Notes under the pieces: generated by a model | Databases searched by the model: none | The model's input: the letters and a program-made list of their open reading frames with translations, nothing else | What the model was told of the DNA's origin: nothing | Part shown: piece by piece, positions 22,128 through 34,450 of the stretch | Layout: the number at the start of each line of letters is the position of its first letter | How positions within the stretch are numbered: position 1 is the stretch's first letter | NCBI GenBank assembly: GCA_951804985.1 | Contig: OX638130.1 | Span: 106,528,040 to 106,592,039 of the forward strand | DNA: 64,000 bases | Source of the DNA: Dryomyza anilis | Taxonomy: Eukaryota > Arthropoda > Insecta > Diptera > Dryomyzidae | Reading direction: 5' to 3' | Translations under genes and position numbers: made by a program

Positions 22128-22388
22128 ATATGTAACACAAGTTATGAATAAATATTCATAATTTCAGTTTTTATGATTAGTAATAAAATGTGGAATTTTT
22201 ATGAATTCTATTCATAATAAATACATAGTGATTTATAATTTTTTTTAGTATTATACATAATTCATGAATATAATTCATAAATAAAATAATTCGAAAAAAA
22301 TATGTTTTATGTATAACTTATTCATAAATCATCAGTAAACATTGTAAACTAAAAAATTAAAAAAAAAACATTTCTTTTCTCAGTGTAT
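22128..22388 (+). mobile_element. H-family element (H1)
   Basis: It aligns in reverse with the last 214 bases of the window: ATTCATAATAAATACATA(G/A)TG, TAGTATTATACATAATTCAT, ATATGTTTTATG and CTTATTCATAAATCATC. The right end is CTCAGTGTATA versus TATACACGGAAAAAATTG for the other copy. No coding capacity. Confidence 0.75.
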
Positions 22389-23800
22389 AAATGCGTAAAA
22401 TGACATATAGTAAATTTGCACGTAAAACTATATTAAGCAAAGGTATTACAAAGTGTACAAAGTGTACTATTAAAAATAACTCAACATTCAATATATGGAA
22501 AACTTTTCTATTTAGAAAACTTTTAACGACCGCAAATGTAAATCTAAAAATAATGCACATAATTTTTTCAATCACACAGCTTTTCGTATATTTTGTTTTC
22601 CTACAGCACTTCTCTGGCATTAAGCGGGCTTAAATTTTGACAAATAACCTTTTTTTCGCTATACGTCATAGTACATACCTGTTTTAGTAGCTTGTCTCAG
22701 ATTTAGGGGTTTGTTTTTCTACCCATTTTGTGGCAAAGGCTGCCGGCCAACTTTTGAACCCAGGCGGCGGCAGCAGCTTCCTTCCGTTTGCGTTTAGCTG
22801 ATTTGTTTAAATTGTTGAGTTGAGTCTCCGCGTAGTAAGTTTAAATTTCGAGTAGAGTTTTCAAGATGTTATGCTAATGCTATGCAGTTGTTTTCTGGTT
22901 GCTGTTAACATCTCATTTAAAACTTTTTTTAAATTTGTTTCGCTCTTTTTTTTTTTTGTTTTATTTAAAATATGTATTTTTAACTTTTGTAGTTGCTTTT
23001 TTCCATTTTTTTTGTAACTAATTTTTTTTTGTTTGTTCTTCACATTTATTTTATATTTATTTTACCTTTTTGTGTAACTGCAGATTTTTTTTTTGTATAG
23101 CTTGTTGTTTGCTTTGTTGCGACTGATTTTTTTTTCTATTTAATATTTTTTTTATTTTTTTGTGTAACTGTAAGTAAAATAAATTTTCTGTAAGAAAACA
23201 TTAGCAATTTAAAACAATTTTCCACTTCAGCACAACCGAAACAAACTTTTCTTTTCCTTTATTCTATCGCTCACGTAAACTCTTTTCTTGGCAAAAACCA
23301 CTGCTGTTTCTTTCGACGCATAATTTTGTTCACTTTCTTAAGTTGGTTTAATTTAAAATACGTAAATCGTGCAGGCGGATAGTAAAAAGTTCGAAAGTTT
23401 AATTTAAAAAAAAAAAATATTAAACAATGATCGTAGGTTAGCCAGCAGAATTACCTTAACTTTATTGTGCAGTTTTTATAAATGAAATATAATCCGGAAT
23501 TACCGGAAAATAAAAAAAGAGTTAAAATAAATTTTCTACTAGTAGCTGAAATAAACCACAAAATAATTTTAAAACTAATGAATATAATGGAAATATATAC
23601 TATTAGCATGAAATTGAAAAAAACTTATAAAATATTGACTATACTACTCAACAAAATGAGAAAAAATGCTTTTATCGGGAATAATAGTCATAAGTCTAAA
23701 TAATGATAAATAACGTCGAAAAATATACAGTTATCGAACGATATATTCCCTTAATTCCTGATTCATAAATGTGTGAAATAAACACTATTTAACTAAGTTA
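22389..23800. other. Noncoding DNA
   Basis: 22690-22870 is less A+T-rich (AGGCGGCGGCAGCAGCTTCC) and 22920-23180 is T-rich. Short frames on both strands at 22357-22633 overlap and cannot both be real; neither has domains. No repeats recognised. Confidence 0.45.
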
Positions 23801-24850
23801 TATGCATATAGTAGATACTATAATATCAGTAGTACATACTATAATATCAATAGTTTATACTATTAAATGAATAGTGCATACTATAAAAGCAATAGTACTT
23901 TCTATATTATTAGAAGCACATATTATACCATCAAATGTTCATACTTAAATATCAATGGTATAACTATCATATCAATAGTATATACTATAATATCAATAGT
24001 ATATACATAATATCAATAGTATATATACTAAATATTAAACAATATATACATATATATATATATATTCTATATATATTATCAATGTTTTATCAATACTTTA
24101 TACTATAATATCAATAGTATATACCATAATATCAATAGTTTATACTATAATGTTAGTAGTATATACTAAAATATCAATAGTATTTACTATAATATTAATA
24201 GTATATACTATTATATCAATAGTATATACTATAATATCAATAGTTTATATACTATAATATCAATAGTATATATACTAGTAGCCGCAGTAGCTCAGTGGTT
24301 GGTGCGTTGGACTGCGAGCTGAAAGGTCCCCAGTTCAAGCCTGGACTGGGGCTAACAACATATTTTCATAGATACATTTTTCTATACCGCGCTACCTCTC
24401 GGCAGTAAACAGCAAACCTACGAAAGTAAAACATTACTTCTGAAAAGCTCTCACCCGCCGTTCGTTTTCGGCAATAAACTGTGGTGGGACCACTTTGAGT
24501 ACGCACAGCTCAAAATGGTGAGGGAGCTCGGCCTAAGTTCTTATAGGACTGTAGTGCCGAACTATTATTATTATTATATATACTATCAATAGTATAAATA
24601 GTATATATACTATAATACCAATAGTATATATAGTATATATACTATAAAACCAATATTATATGTAGTATATATACTATAATGCCAATAGTATATATAGTAT
24701 ATATCAATATATATAGTATAAATCAATAGTATATAAACTATAATATCAATAGTATATATACTACAATATCTATAGTATATATACTATAATATCAATAGTA
24801 TCTATACTATAATATCAATGGTATATATACTATAATATTGTAGAAGAAAT
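23800..24850 (+). repeat. Degenerate ~19-23-bp minisatellite (ATACTATAATATCAATAGTA)
   Basis: The unit (AG)TATATACTATAATATCAAT repeats with length variants over ~1 kb, with a (TA)n tract near 24050-24075. A SINE at 24281-24570 divides it. The core TCAATAGTAT is also the core of the minisatellite at 6.06-7.44 kb. Confidence 0.88.
24281..24570 (+). mobile_element. tRNA-derived SINE, full length (SINE-1)
   Basis: tRNA-like head with A box TAGCTCAGTGG (24288-24298) and B box GTTCAAGCC (24333-24341). It continues TGGACTGGGGCTAACAACA, TTTTTCTATACCGCGC and AATAAACTGTGGTGGGACCA, and ends ATAGGACTGTAGTGCCGAAC plus an ATT-repeat tail. TATATACTA flanks both sides and may be the target duplication, but the target is itself a TATA repeat, so this is not decisive. 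Confidence 0.92.
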
Positions 24851-25900
24851 TTAAAATGTATAACACATGTAATAAAATAAATACTATATTTCAGTATATT
24901 ATATTTCTTTCTGTATTTAAAAATAATCCTGTATACTTGCGCAAACTATTAATTATTATCACAGACACAATGTTTAATAGATAACCACAAAAAAAAACAA
25001 AACCAAAATACATAAACACTAACCATAAAATTAAACAGAAATATAAACAATAACGCAAAACAGAGCCATCCATGACATTGCCCCCAAGTGAAAAAATTAA
25101 ATTTTGACCTTTTTCCAACAGTTTTGTTTTCATAGCATTTCAAACAATTTCAAATTGCCAATCAAAGACTCATTCAGGAGTCTGGCCTCAAAAATATAAA
25201 GAACAAAAAAAAAAGAAATAAAACTGAAAATATAAATAAAAAACAAACAAAAAATGAAAAATGAAAAACAAACGAAAAAAAAGAACACCTTAACGAGTCA
25301 TAGCAAATTGAAAACAAAACTCTTGGCCATAAAATCTATAGCAACTTGAGGCAATACAGCTTGCTTGGACATATAGCTACACAAAAAATGTTGTTTTCAA
25401 TGTATTGTTCTGATTTTCGAATACAATTCGAATAAAAATAAAAAAAAAGAAAAACTTAAACGTGCCACATCGAATAGATGCCAATTCACCCACTCAGACT
25501 CAAGCACCACCACCACCACTTATTTCAATGTCAGGTCAGGCGTCGTCGTCGTTTCCTTTATTATTATTCATTCTGATTTAATTTTGTAAATTTATTTTTA
25601 TTATAATTTCCATAATTTGTACAGAGATTTATGGCAGTCACTTTGCTGACCAAGTGCAACATCCGCGAACTTTTGGAATATCCTAAAGATGTTGTCACCA
25701 AATAATGTTGCATTTGGTTTTGGAAGTTCTGTAGTATATACGACTAGGAATTGATATTAACTTTTTTTCTATTTGATCTACTTTTCACCAAATATAACGC
25801 AGTAAACATAATTTTGGTACTTTTTTATAAATGCAATTTTTATTTTAAAAAAAAATACTTAAGCATGTAATCTGAAAGTATCATTATTTTAATAATTAAA
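24851..25900. other. Noncoding DNA
   Basis: A+T-rich, with poly(A) clusters at 25200-25300. 25480-25560 is less A+T-rich (a CACCACCACCACC run and GTCAGGCGTCGTCGTCG). Short minus-strand frames are not supported by any domain. Confidence 0.45.
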
Positions 25901-25902
25901 TA

Positions 25903-26115
25903 CACTCAGAAAAAACCCTATTAAAAATGGTCAATAGGACAATTATTGATTCAATTGTATACAAAAAAATAAATATTTTCATACACAAAAAGAATTTAGT
26001 AGTATTTAATAGTACTTTGTAGTATTTAATGGTATTTACCTATTAAAATAATAGTTTATCCTATTGACTAATTTTAATAGCAAAGAACTATTGATTTAAT
26101 AGTATTTTTTTCATA
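25903..26115 (-). mobile_element. A-family MITE, diverged copy (A5)
   Basis: It starts TA-CACTCAGAAAAAACCC and retains TCAATAGGACAATTATTGAT, GTATTTAATGGTATTT and CCTATTGACTAATTTTAATA. The right end decays into TTTTTTTCATACAC, lacking the clean CTGGGTG. Confidence 0.75.
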
Positions 26116-26149
26116 CACTTTTTGAGTAACTGTTATTTTTCAGCAATTT

Positions 26150-26648
26150 ATGTGTACAATATTTTTGGCGGAAACTATTTTTTTGATAGGGCATATTTAA
26201 AAATTCAGAACCGATGGAAAAATGTTAGTAATTTTAAACGTTAGTTTGGACTATGTACTGCATTAACATACATCATTTTTGTATTTATTATATGCTGCGA
26301 AATGCTAAAAAAAATCAACCAAAAGTAGTCTAAAAAATTCAAATTTTTCGTGTTCAGTACCATATATCTTAAAAACCTATCGGAAAAATAGTATTTATTG
26401 GTATATTGTAATTAGTCTTGACAATTGAAAGAAAAATTGCGTTTACAGTTTTTTGTAAAACTAGTTATTTAAAGGACAATAATTTTTAAATTCTAAAAAG
26501 TGACTTAAATTTCGAAAGCAATTTTCTATAAAAACTTTTACGTAATAGAACAAAAAAACCGTATATGCGAACATCACCCACGTATTATATATAATAAATG
26601 TATGGAATATCCATAGCACATTTTGGTGTCATTCTGTCGAATAGTGTT
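26150..26648 (+). mobile_element. B-family element (B4)
   Basis: It runs from TTTTTGGCGGAAACTA and GATAGGGCATATT through CTATGTACTGCATTAAC, AATTGTAATTAGTCTTGACA-like sequence and CGTAATAGAAC, to the right end TGTCGAATAGTGTTAT. The left inverted end is unclear. Confidence 0.72.
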
Positions 26649-27825
26649 ATTATTTTTATATTTTATTTTCAAATAAGCTAAAAAAAACTGTGCTTCCCAA
26701 TAATGTTGTTCAGCAAAACTGTGCAAATTAATTTCGCTACAACATCTCCTTTCAAAAAATAAAAATAATGAGCACTCAAGTGGTTGCCATTTAACTTTGC
26801 AAATTAAAATGTTCCACAAGTTGCGTTGCCTAGACTTTCAGAAAAAATAAAAATAATAATAACAAAAACCCCAAACATAATATTTTGCAGTGTGCCAACT
26901 AAAACGCCACAAAATGAGCTCCAAAACTAATGAACTCAATTTGAACTCATGTTGAAACTAATGCGAAATATACAGCACCAAACCGCATTTACTTAATCCA
27001 CTCAAAGAAGCCGCTGAAAACCGAGAACAAAAAAAACGAAATAAAAACCAAAGAAAAAAGGGGGTCTGTGGTTAAATTACATTGACAAAGAATTGAAATA
27101 GAACAAGTGGTGAACAGTTTTTTTTAATTTTGCGCAAGTGAAAATTGTGCAAACGCCTGTTTAAAACTTAATAAAATCTTTGTTGTATCTACCAATTTTG
27201 TAAAAGCGAGAAATACTTGCTACAAAATCCGATACGGTACGTACCGACCGACCTCCTTTCTAATTAGGCAATTTAACATAATGAATGACTGAATGGATAT
27301 CAAAGTAGTAAAACTGAAAATTTATGTTTGCCAAATGTTGATCCTTTGTCACACCACTGTTGTGTCCTTCCAAATGCGGTCACCACTCACATGCAGTCGA
27401 CAAACATCAGATTTGGCAGCATCCCAAAATATAGAAATTGTAATTTATTTGCTGTGTCCTTTTACTGAACAAGCCAATTCGTACCTTCTATTGTAGCCAA
27501 CAACAACAACCAAAAAATCAAATCTATTTTTAGCTAAAAGAAAAAAAAATAATATTTCAATGACTATCTATTTCTCTTATTACAAATTGAAGAATAGGAT
27601 TTCATTGTCATTTGCCAAAAACTATTTTTGGCTTTATTTGACTTTAATTTTAAACACTTCTTGATGTGAATTGATTTATTGTTGAATATTGGATTTCTTT
27701 CAGTATCAAACTTGTTCATTTTCAGGGGTTGTATTTGGAATTGGAATTTTATTGGTTATTTGAGAGGCAAACTAAAATAACCTATTGAATCTGTCGTTGT
27801 TTTTGAGTTTTCTAGTATATCTAAA
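26649..27825. other. Noncoding DNA
   Basis: Ordinary A+T-rich spacer. Patches of normal complexity lie at 26880-27060 and 27230-27480. A 67-codon frame at 27293-27496 has no recognisable domain. No repeats recognised. Confidence 0.45.
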
Positions 27826-28195
27826 TTAAAAAAAAAATACTATAAAATTAATAGTTTTTCTTTGTTTTTTCAATAGTTTTTACTATAAAAATTAGACAAT
27901 AGAATACATTATTTTTTAAAATCATTAAAAACCATTAATACTATCAAAAACTATAGAAAAATACTGTATAGCAATCAGTTATTTTTGGGATTATATGAAA
28001 TTTCCATTAAAATTTATCAATACAAATGTTATTGATTTAATGGTATACAAAAATATTTGTTATCATATAATAATTCTGGTATTTTGTAGTATTTAATGGT
28101 ATTTGTTAATTGAATTAATAATGTATTCTATATAACTAATTTTAATAGTAAAAACTATTAATTGTATGATTGTATGATAGTTTTTCTTGAGTTTC
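27826..28195. mobile_element. Diverged A-related palindromic element
   Basis: The left half carries AATACTATAAAATTAATAGT and GACAATAGAATACATTAT. The right half carries TTATTGATTTAATGGTATAC, GTATTTAATGGTATTTG and TTTTAATAGTAAAAACTATT. These are A-family segments in a more extended, symmetric arrangement of ~370 bp. The CACCCAG ends are absent. Confidence 0.55.
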
Positions 28196-29660
28196 GAGTT
28201 ATATGAAAAATAATCTTCAAGATTACCTAACAATAGAATCGACATAATACAAAAAACTCATTTAAACTGTTAAGTGTAATATAAAGAAACATAAATTCAT
28301 AAAATTTATGAATTTGTTCATTTATTTTAATTACAAAATGTAATTCAAATATCAGTGTAATTTGCAAGTAATGCATTTTAAACAGTAATTCATAAATTTA
28401 AATATTTCTTATTTAGAATAATACGTAACACATGATTAATTTGATAGTTAGTTGAGTATTAAAATCAAATTCATCAAATGTGTTCATCATATTTACAAAA
28501 AGGATTTATTAAAAATAAAAAATTAGTTGTATTTTGTGTATTTTAGAAAAAAAATTACAGTAATTGCATTGATTTAAAAATATAATATTTCATCAATTCG
28601 TTCATCAAATTTATGAATGTTGTTACATTAAGTCATGTAGGAAATTTGTTTATTAACAAATTGGTACATCAAATTTATGTACTTTTCATTAATTCAAACA
28701 CAAAATTTAGTTGCTCTTGAGTTGAAAGAAGAAATGTTATTTTTAAAAATAATTAAACAATTTCTTCATCAAATTTAATTTTTTTTTTATTAAGTAATAT
28801 AGTAAATGCGTGCTCATAAAAATCAAAAAAACATCAAATTTATGAAATTTTATTTATTTAATATATAAAATGTAGACATTATTTATTAGTTGGTTGAATT
28901 TTCATAACCAATTCATCAATTTCTTCATTATATTTATAAATGTTTCATTGAGTAATTTAATAAATTGAGTTTTTAAGAAATACATCATCATATGTACATC
29001 AAATTAATGAAGGCTTCATTAAAAAATATAATGCATATAATTGTTATTTCAGTCTAAAAAGCGAAGTCTTTTGTTAGTTTATTGAATTTTCATAACAAAT
29101 TCACCAAGTCCTTCATAATATTTACATATGTTTCATTAGGTAAATATAATAAAATTAAGTTTTAATAAAAATACATCAAATTTGTGAACTTTTCGTTGAG
29201 TAATACACACAATTTTGTTGTTGTTGTTGAGTAGAAAGAAGATATCTATATGTTAGTCGGAGTAATTTTATTGATGAATGCATTAATTTAACAAGTTTTT
29301 TCTTAAATTTATGAATGTTTCATTAGTTAATATATAGTTTTTAACAAATACATCAATATGTTCATAAAATTTATGAACGTTTCATAAAGTAATTCAATGA
29401 ATGGGTAATGGAAAAGTCAAATTCAACAAGTTCATTATCTAATTTATAATATATTGAATTTTTATCATACATCTGTATGTTCATCAAATTTATGAACGTT
29501 TCATAAAAGAATTTAATGAATTGGTTAATGAAAAATTCAAATTCAACAAATTCATCATCTAATTTATAATATATTAAAATTTTGTCAAATACATCTGTAT
29601 GTTCATCAAATTTATGATGAACATTTCATAATGTATTAAAATAAATTTTGTAATTTTTTG
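28196..29660 (+). repeat. Degenerate TTCATCAAATTTATGAA-type repeats
   Basis: Many imperfect copies of TTCATCAAATTTATGAAYRT alternate with AAATTCAACAAATTCATCAT. Near the right end the spacing settles at about 120 bp (29357, 29476 and 29598 at TATGTTCAT). Low complexity; no gene. Confidence 0.65.
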
Positions 29661-30290
29661 TATATTCAGAATCTTACAACAAAGAATCTTACAGCAAATA
29701 TCATTAAAAAGGGCATATTAATAATTTTCCACTGTGTCGTTTACTAAGCACTGTTACTACTCAATTGAAGTTTTTGCCACAGTATAAGTTGCATAATTTT
29801 TGTTGTTTTTGTTTTTGCCTCAATACCCTAGAGTAGGTGAATGCGCTTTTTGACCTACTGAGATCCGACTACCTTGGATAATAAAAGCCTATGTAAAATG
29901 AAATAGAAAAAAATGCAAAACTTGGCAGAGAAGCCAAACGAAAGGGCTTTCGAAGTGCTTGCTGCAAATATGTGAGAGTAGTTCGTATTATGCATATATC
30001 TGTGTTTAGTATATCTGACATAGAAGCACTCTCGACACGTACAGCAGCTTACTAAATGCACAAGAATTAAGACTTTAAGACTTTATAAGAAAAAATCCTT
30101 AAATCGTTCATGTTTAATTAAGATGCAGAGATGCCACATTACCACACAAAATAAATCAAAAAAAAGAGTGTGAATTACTTGACAGATAACGTCGAGGTTT
30201 AGTTTTATGTTGGAGATTTCTGATAAAGTTGAATTATGAGGAGAATAAAACGCTTGCTCATAATTAAATTTCATAGATGCAAATTTTAAT
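29661..30290. other. Noncoding DNA
   Basis: 29840-30080 has normal complexity with short minus-strand frames but no domain evidence. No repeats recognised. Confidence 0.4.
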
Positions 30291-31745
30291 TAGGTGTATA
30301 TTTTATTATATATATTTTTTTTTTATTTCTTTATATTTTTTATACTTAGTCTTTTCATATTTCTCCATTTATATTTCTTTTCAAAATTTATTTTTTTAAA
30401 TTCATTTTTCTTATGTTTTTTTTATATTTCTCATTTTATATTTCTTTATTTATACTTTATTTTAATATTTCATTTTTTTATTTCCTTTTTTATTTTCTTT
30501 TTTATATTTTTTTTTAATTTCTTTTTTATATTTTTTTTACATCTATTTTTCATAGATTCAAATTTTAATAAGGTAATTTTTTTGTTATTATTTTTTTTAT
30601 ATTTCTAAATATAAAATTATTCTTTTCATATTTCTCCGTTAATATTTTATTTTTTATATTAATTTTTTTATATTTCTTTTTTATATTTCTTTTTTATATT
30701 TCTTTTTTATATTTCTCATTTCATATTCATTTTTTTATATTTTTTTTTTTAAATTTTTTTTTAACATTTCTTTTTTATATTTTTTTTATATTTATTTATT
30801 TTTTATATATATATTTTTTTATATTTATTTATTTATTTATTTATTTATTTATTATATATATATTTTTTTATATTTCTTTCTTTTATATATTTTTCTTTTT
30901 TATATTTCTCCTTTTATATTTCTCCTTTTATATCTCTCCTTTTATATTTCTCCTTTTATATTATATTATTTTATATTTCTTTATTTTATATTTATTTTTT
31001 TTATATATTATTTTTTTTATATTTTTTAAATTTCTTTTTTTATATTTTTTTAAATTTTTTTTTTATATTTTTTTTTAAATTATTTTTCATAGATTCAAAT
31101 TTAGTTAATTTTTTTATTATTATTTTTTTTTTTATTTATACTTTTCATATTTTTCCTTTAATATTTCTTTTTTTACATTTCTTTTTTTATTTTCCTTTTT
31201 TATATTTTTTTTGTATATTTTTTTTTATATTTTTTTTTATATTTTTTTTATATTTTTTATATATTTTTTTATATTTTTTTTATATTTCTTTTTTATATTT
31301 CTCATTACATATTTTTTTTTTATATTTCTCATTTCATTCCTTTTTAATATTTTTTTTTTATATTTTTTTTTATATTTTTTTTATATTTTTTTTTATATAT
31401 TTTTTATATTTTTTTTATATTTTTTTATATATTTTTTTATATTACTTTCTTATGTATAGTTTTATTTTTTATACTTCTGCTTTTATATTTCATAATTTTA
31501 TTTTTATTCTTTTTTATATTTTTTTATTTTATATATATTTTTTTTATATTTAATTTTTTATTTTTCCATTTTTATATAAATATATTTTTTTATATTACTT
31601 TTTTTATATACATAATTTTTTAATATTTCTCCTTTTTTATTTCTTTTTTATATTTTCTTTTATATTTCTTTTGTATATTTCTTTTTTTATATTTCTTTTT
31701 TATATTTTATTTTTACAAATATATTGTAATATATTTTTTTAATTA
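30291..31745 (+). repeat. T-rich low-complexity tract (TTTTTATATTTC)n, ~1.45 kb
   Basis: The plus strand is almost entirely T, with regularly placed A and occasional C: units TTTTTATATTTC of 11-14 bp. A higher-order landmark, CATAGATTCAAATTT, recurs at 30551 and 31089, with a relative CATAGATGCAAATTTTAATT at 30273. Frames rich in F, I, Y and L are artefacts. Confidence 0.9.
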
Positions 31746-32797
31746 ACTTTTTTTAGTATAAATATTTATTAGAACAAAGTCTGGCACCACTGCATTTCCC
31801 CAATAGCACACCAACAATGAACGGCAAAAAGCACAAGACAACGTCATGTCAAGGTATTTTCCGCACATTGTTTCAAACTCTTCATGTGAGACCCTTTCGT
31901 TTAAATTTATTAGAGCACGCAGTGAGACGTACCAACTCGAACATCCTGCGCTCAGACTCATTCCAGCACCTCATCTTTTCCCATCACTGAATAACTGCCT
32001 CCTCACCCACCTCTTTCTAGCCACACCTCTCACATTGTGAAGAAATGAGACAACGAGAACATATACTTCATGAGAGCGGCAGTTGATAGGCGGAAACACA
32101 TGGTGTGATTATGTTCAGACATAATAAATGCAAGAAATTCATATTGTTAACCCATTTCATGCAGAAACTTTTTTTTATTTGCGTCATACAACCAAAAAAT
32201 AAATACGAATTGTAAGACAATTTTACAATTTATTAGTTGTACAAATTTTTATATCATTGTTTTATGTTATTATTTCAATAAACCTCTAAGTGATAGAAAT
32301 GATTAATAAAAGTTTTCAAAACATTTCTAAAAACGACAAACTGTAACATATAAACAATTGGAAAAAAAACATACTTAAAAATTAAGGAGAACTTTTTAAA
32401 ACTGAAATTATACACAATGTTTTAAAATTAAACGAAATTGTTTTCAATAAATAACATTCGTTTTAAAATCGATAGTTCGTGACATGCCCCTAAAAGTATG
32501 CAGCATTTACGGTTTGAAATGCGTACAACATACATCTAGGGGCAGCATTTACGCGTTAAACTGAAATTTTGTGTTCGATGTCACCCTGCCATATTATTCA
32601 TAGCCCCTTTTTGAGAGACCAATATTTTATAATAAGCAGTAGTCATGTTGATAGATATAGACCGTTAGTAAAATATGTTATTGGCTTTAGCAAGTCCAAC
32701 TAACCATTCCAAACGAGAACTGGACAAAGAATAAAATAAAATTGAAATAAAATAAAACTTTCTTGTTCCTAGCGGAAGTATGCCTTGCCTGTTCAGA
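31746..32797. other. Noncoding DNA, with a less A+T-rich block at 31755-32115
   Basis: 31755-32115 shows normal complexity on both strands (for example CAGCACCTCATCTTTTCCCA), with overlapping short frames on opposite strands. At 32486-32503 and 32531-32555 are the first copies of the GCCTAAAAGTATGC/CAGCATTTACG motif pair that clusters up to 41 kb. Confidence 0.4.
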
Positions 32798-32926
32798 GGT
32801 GGCGCCGATTAGAAAAACTTTTTCTATTTTAAGATGATGTGAGTTCCCTGTTGAGATTTGAACCTGGACAACGTGAACTTTCGACTCCTAGTTCAACGCA
32901 GAAACCAACTGAGCCGCCAACGTATC
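32798..32926 (-). mobile_element. tRNA-derived SINE, second type, 5' part (SINE-2)
   Basis: On the minus strand, A box GGCTCAGTTGG and B box GGTTCAAATC (plus-strand 32855-32864) are spaced as in a tRNA, followed by CAACAGGGAACTCACATC and a tail ending AATCGGCGCCAC. The body differs from SINE-1. A short piece of the same tail (GTGGCGCCGATTAGAAGAAG) occurs at 58480. A degraded tRNA gene is the alternative, but the shared non-tRNA tail argues for a SINE. Confidence 0.7.
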
Positions 32927-33883
32927 AATTTGTTTTTCATAATTTTATATTTCTCAATTTTTTAAAAACATTCGACCCAAAATGGGTTAAAGAATAGACA
33001 GAGCATATGTGTCCCTGAATGTCTGTCCATCCGTCTCATTGCATGTGTTGTGAAATAAGAGAAGCGCAGGAAGCAGAACCGGAAGCACGCTTCATACGCT
33101 GCCTGCTGCTTCTAACGCCGACGACGACATACATAATGCAGAGTTGGCAATGCCAGTCGGCTGACGCTGCTGCATCAAGAGTTGCCAGCATGCAAAGAAT
33201 GAAAGCACAAATAAATCGATTCTAAAAATAAATTTTGAACACATTATGAGTGCAACTTTTGCGTGATGACGATGATGATGCTGTTGCTTCTAATATTGAT
33301 AGAAAAGAAAACTAAAACAAGTATAGCAAAAACAAAAAAAAATGTGCATTTCCAGCAAAATAGTTTTTAATTAATACAAATATTTAATATATTCATAAAT
33401 GTTTAATATAACCAACTTTTGATTATCTATTAGTTAAGTTACAGCAAAAAAAAAACAGAAATAATTTTAAATTTTAATAAAATGCGGTACTGGGTATATA
33501 TTCTGTTATTTAGCAGCAAACGTCTGGTTTTAATTAAAATATATTTAATTCAATTAACAATTAGTTTCAAATTTTATTGAAGTTTTGCTTTTTTTTACCG
33601 CTTTTTGCAATTTTTGTTGCCTACATTTAGTCATGAACAATTTGATGGTAAAGTCAATTTTTGCCTTTATTATATATTAAAATTTCATATTTTACAAAAT
33701 GCTTGTTGATTAAAAAATTATTAATTTACAATATGTTAAACATTTCTAAAAATCACTGAAAGAGTGTTATGCCTAAAAGTATGCAATACTATTTTCTTGC
33801 TGCATACCCCACCCCAGTAGGAAAGAACAATATCATCAAATGACAAGGTCACATTTTATTTTTGATTTTGTCATTGATTATTA
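32927..33883. other. Noncoding DNA
   Basis: 33000-33340 is less A+T-rich with GA-, GC- and CTG-containing segments and a 68-codon frame of biased composition. The rest is A+T-rich. One copy of the 14-mer motif (GCCTAAAAGTATGC) lies at 33771-33784. Confidence 0.45.
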
Positions 33884-34450
33884 CACAACCCAACACGACT
33901 TTGGTCATCCCATTTCTATATAATTTTATATAATTCGTTGGTGCTGAAATTTAAACAATTTTTGGACGAAAACTGTGTTTGATAGGGCATATTCTAAAAA
34001 TAAGAACTGATACAAAAAAGTTAGTAATTTTCGTCGTTAGCTCGAACTATGTACTACATAACAATAAATAATTTTCTTGTTTATCATTAGATTCAAAACG
34101 CTTAAAAAAACGTTGAAAATCAGTCTAAAAATAATAATATTTTTCGAGTTTAGATTTAAATATCTCTAAAACATATCGGAATAGTAGTATTTGTCGGTGT
34201 ATTGTAATTAGTCTTGACAATTGAAAGAAAAATTTACAGTTATTTGTAAATCTACTAAATTAAGGGACTGTATTTTTTTTAATCTAAAAAGTGGCTGAAA
34301 ATGAATTACAAATTCGAGAGCAATTTTCTTAAAAACGTTATGTAATAGAAAAAAACTGAGTATGTAGTTAAAATCAGCAGCCGTGAATTATATAGAATTC
34401 ATGTATGGGATGTCCATGTCAAACATTTTTTTTTCGATTTGTTGAGTAGT
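33884..34450 (+). mobile_element. B-family element, full-length copy (B5)
   Basis: It begins CACAACCCAACACGAC and ends TTGTTGAGTAGT. The flanks share ATTATTA on both sides, a possible target duplication that overlaps the TA seen at other copies. Interior landmarks are GATAGGGCATATTC, GCTCGAACTATGTACTACAT, CGAGTTTAGATTTAAATATC and TGTAATTAGTCTTGACAATT. About 567 bp. Confidence 0.8.

Noticed and set aside
24281..24355. Functional tRNA gene
   Set aside because: A and B boxes are tRNA-like, but the sequence continues into a body shared by other copies and ends in an ATT tail; it is a SINE.
33019..33225. 68-codon frame in a normal-complexity block
   Set aside because: No recognisable domain or conserved pattern; could be chance in a less A+T-rich stretch.
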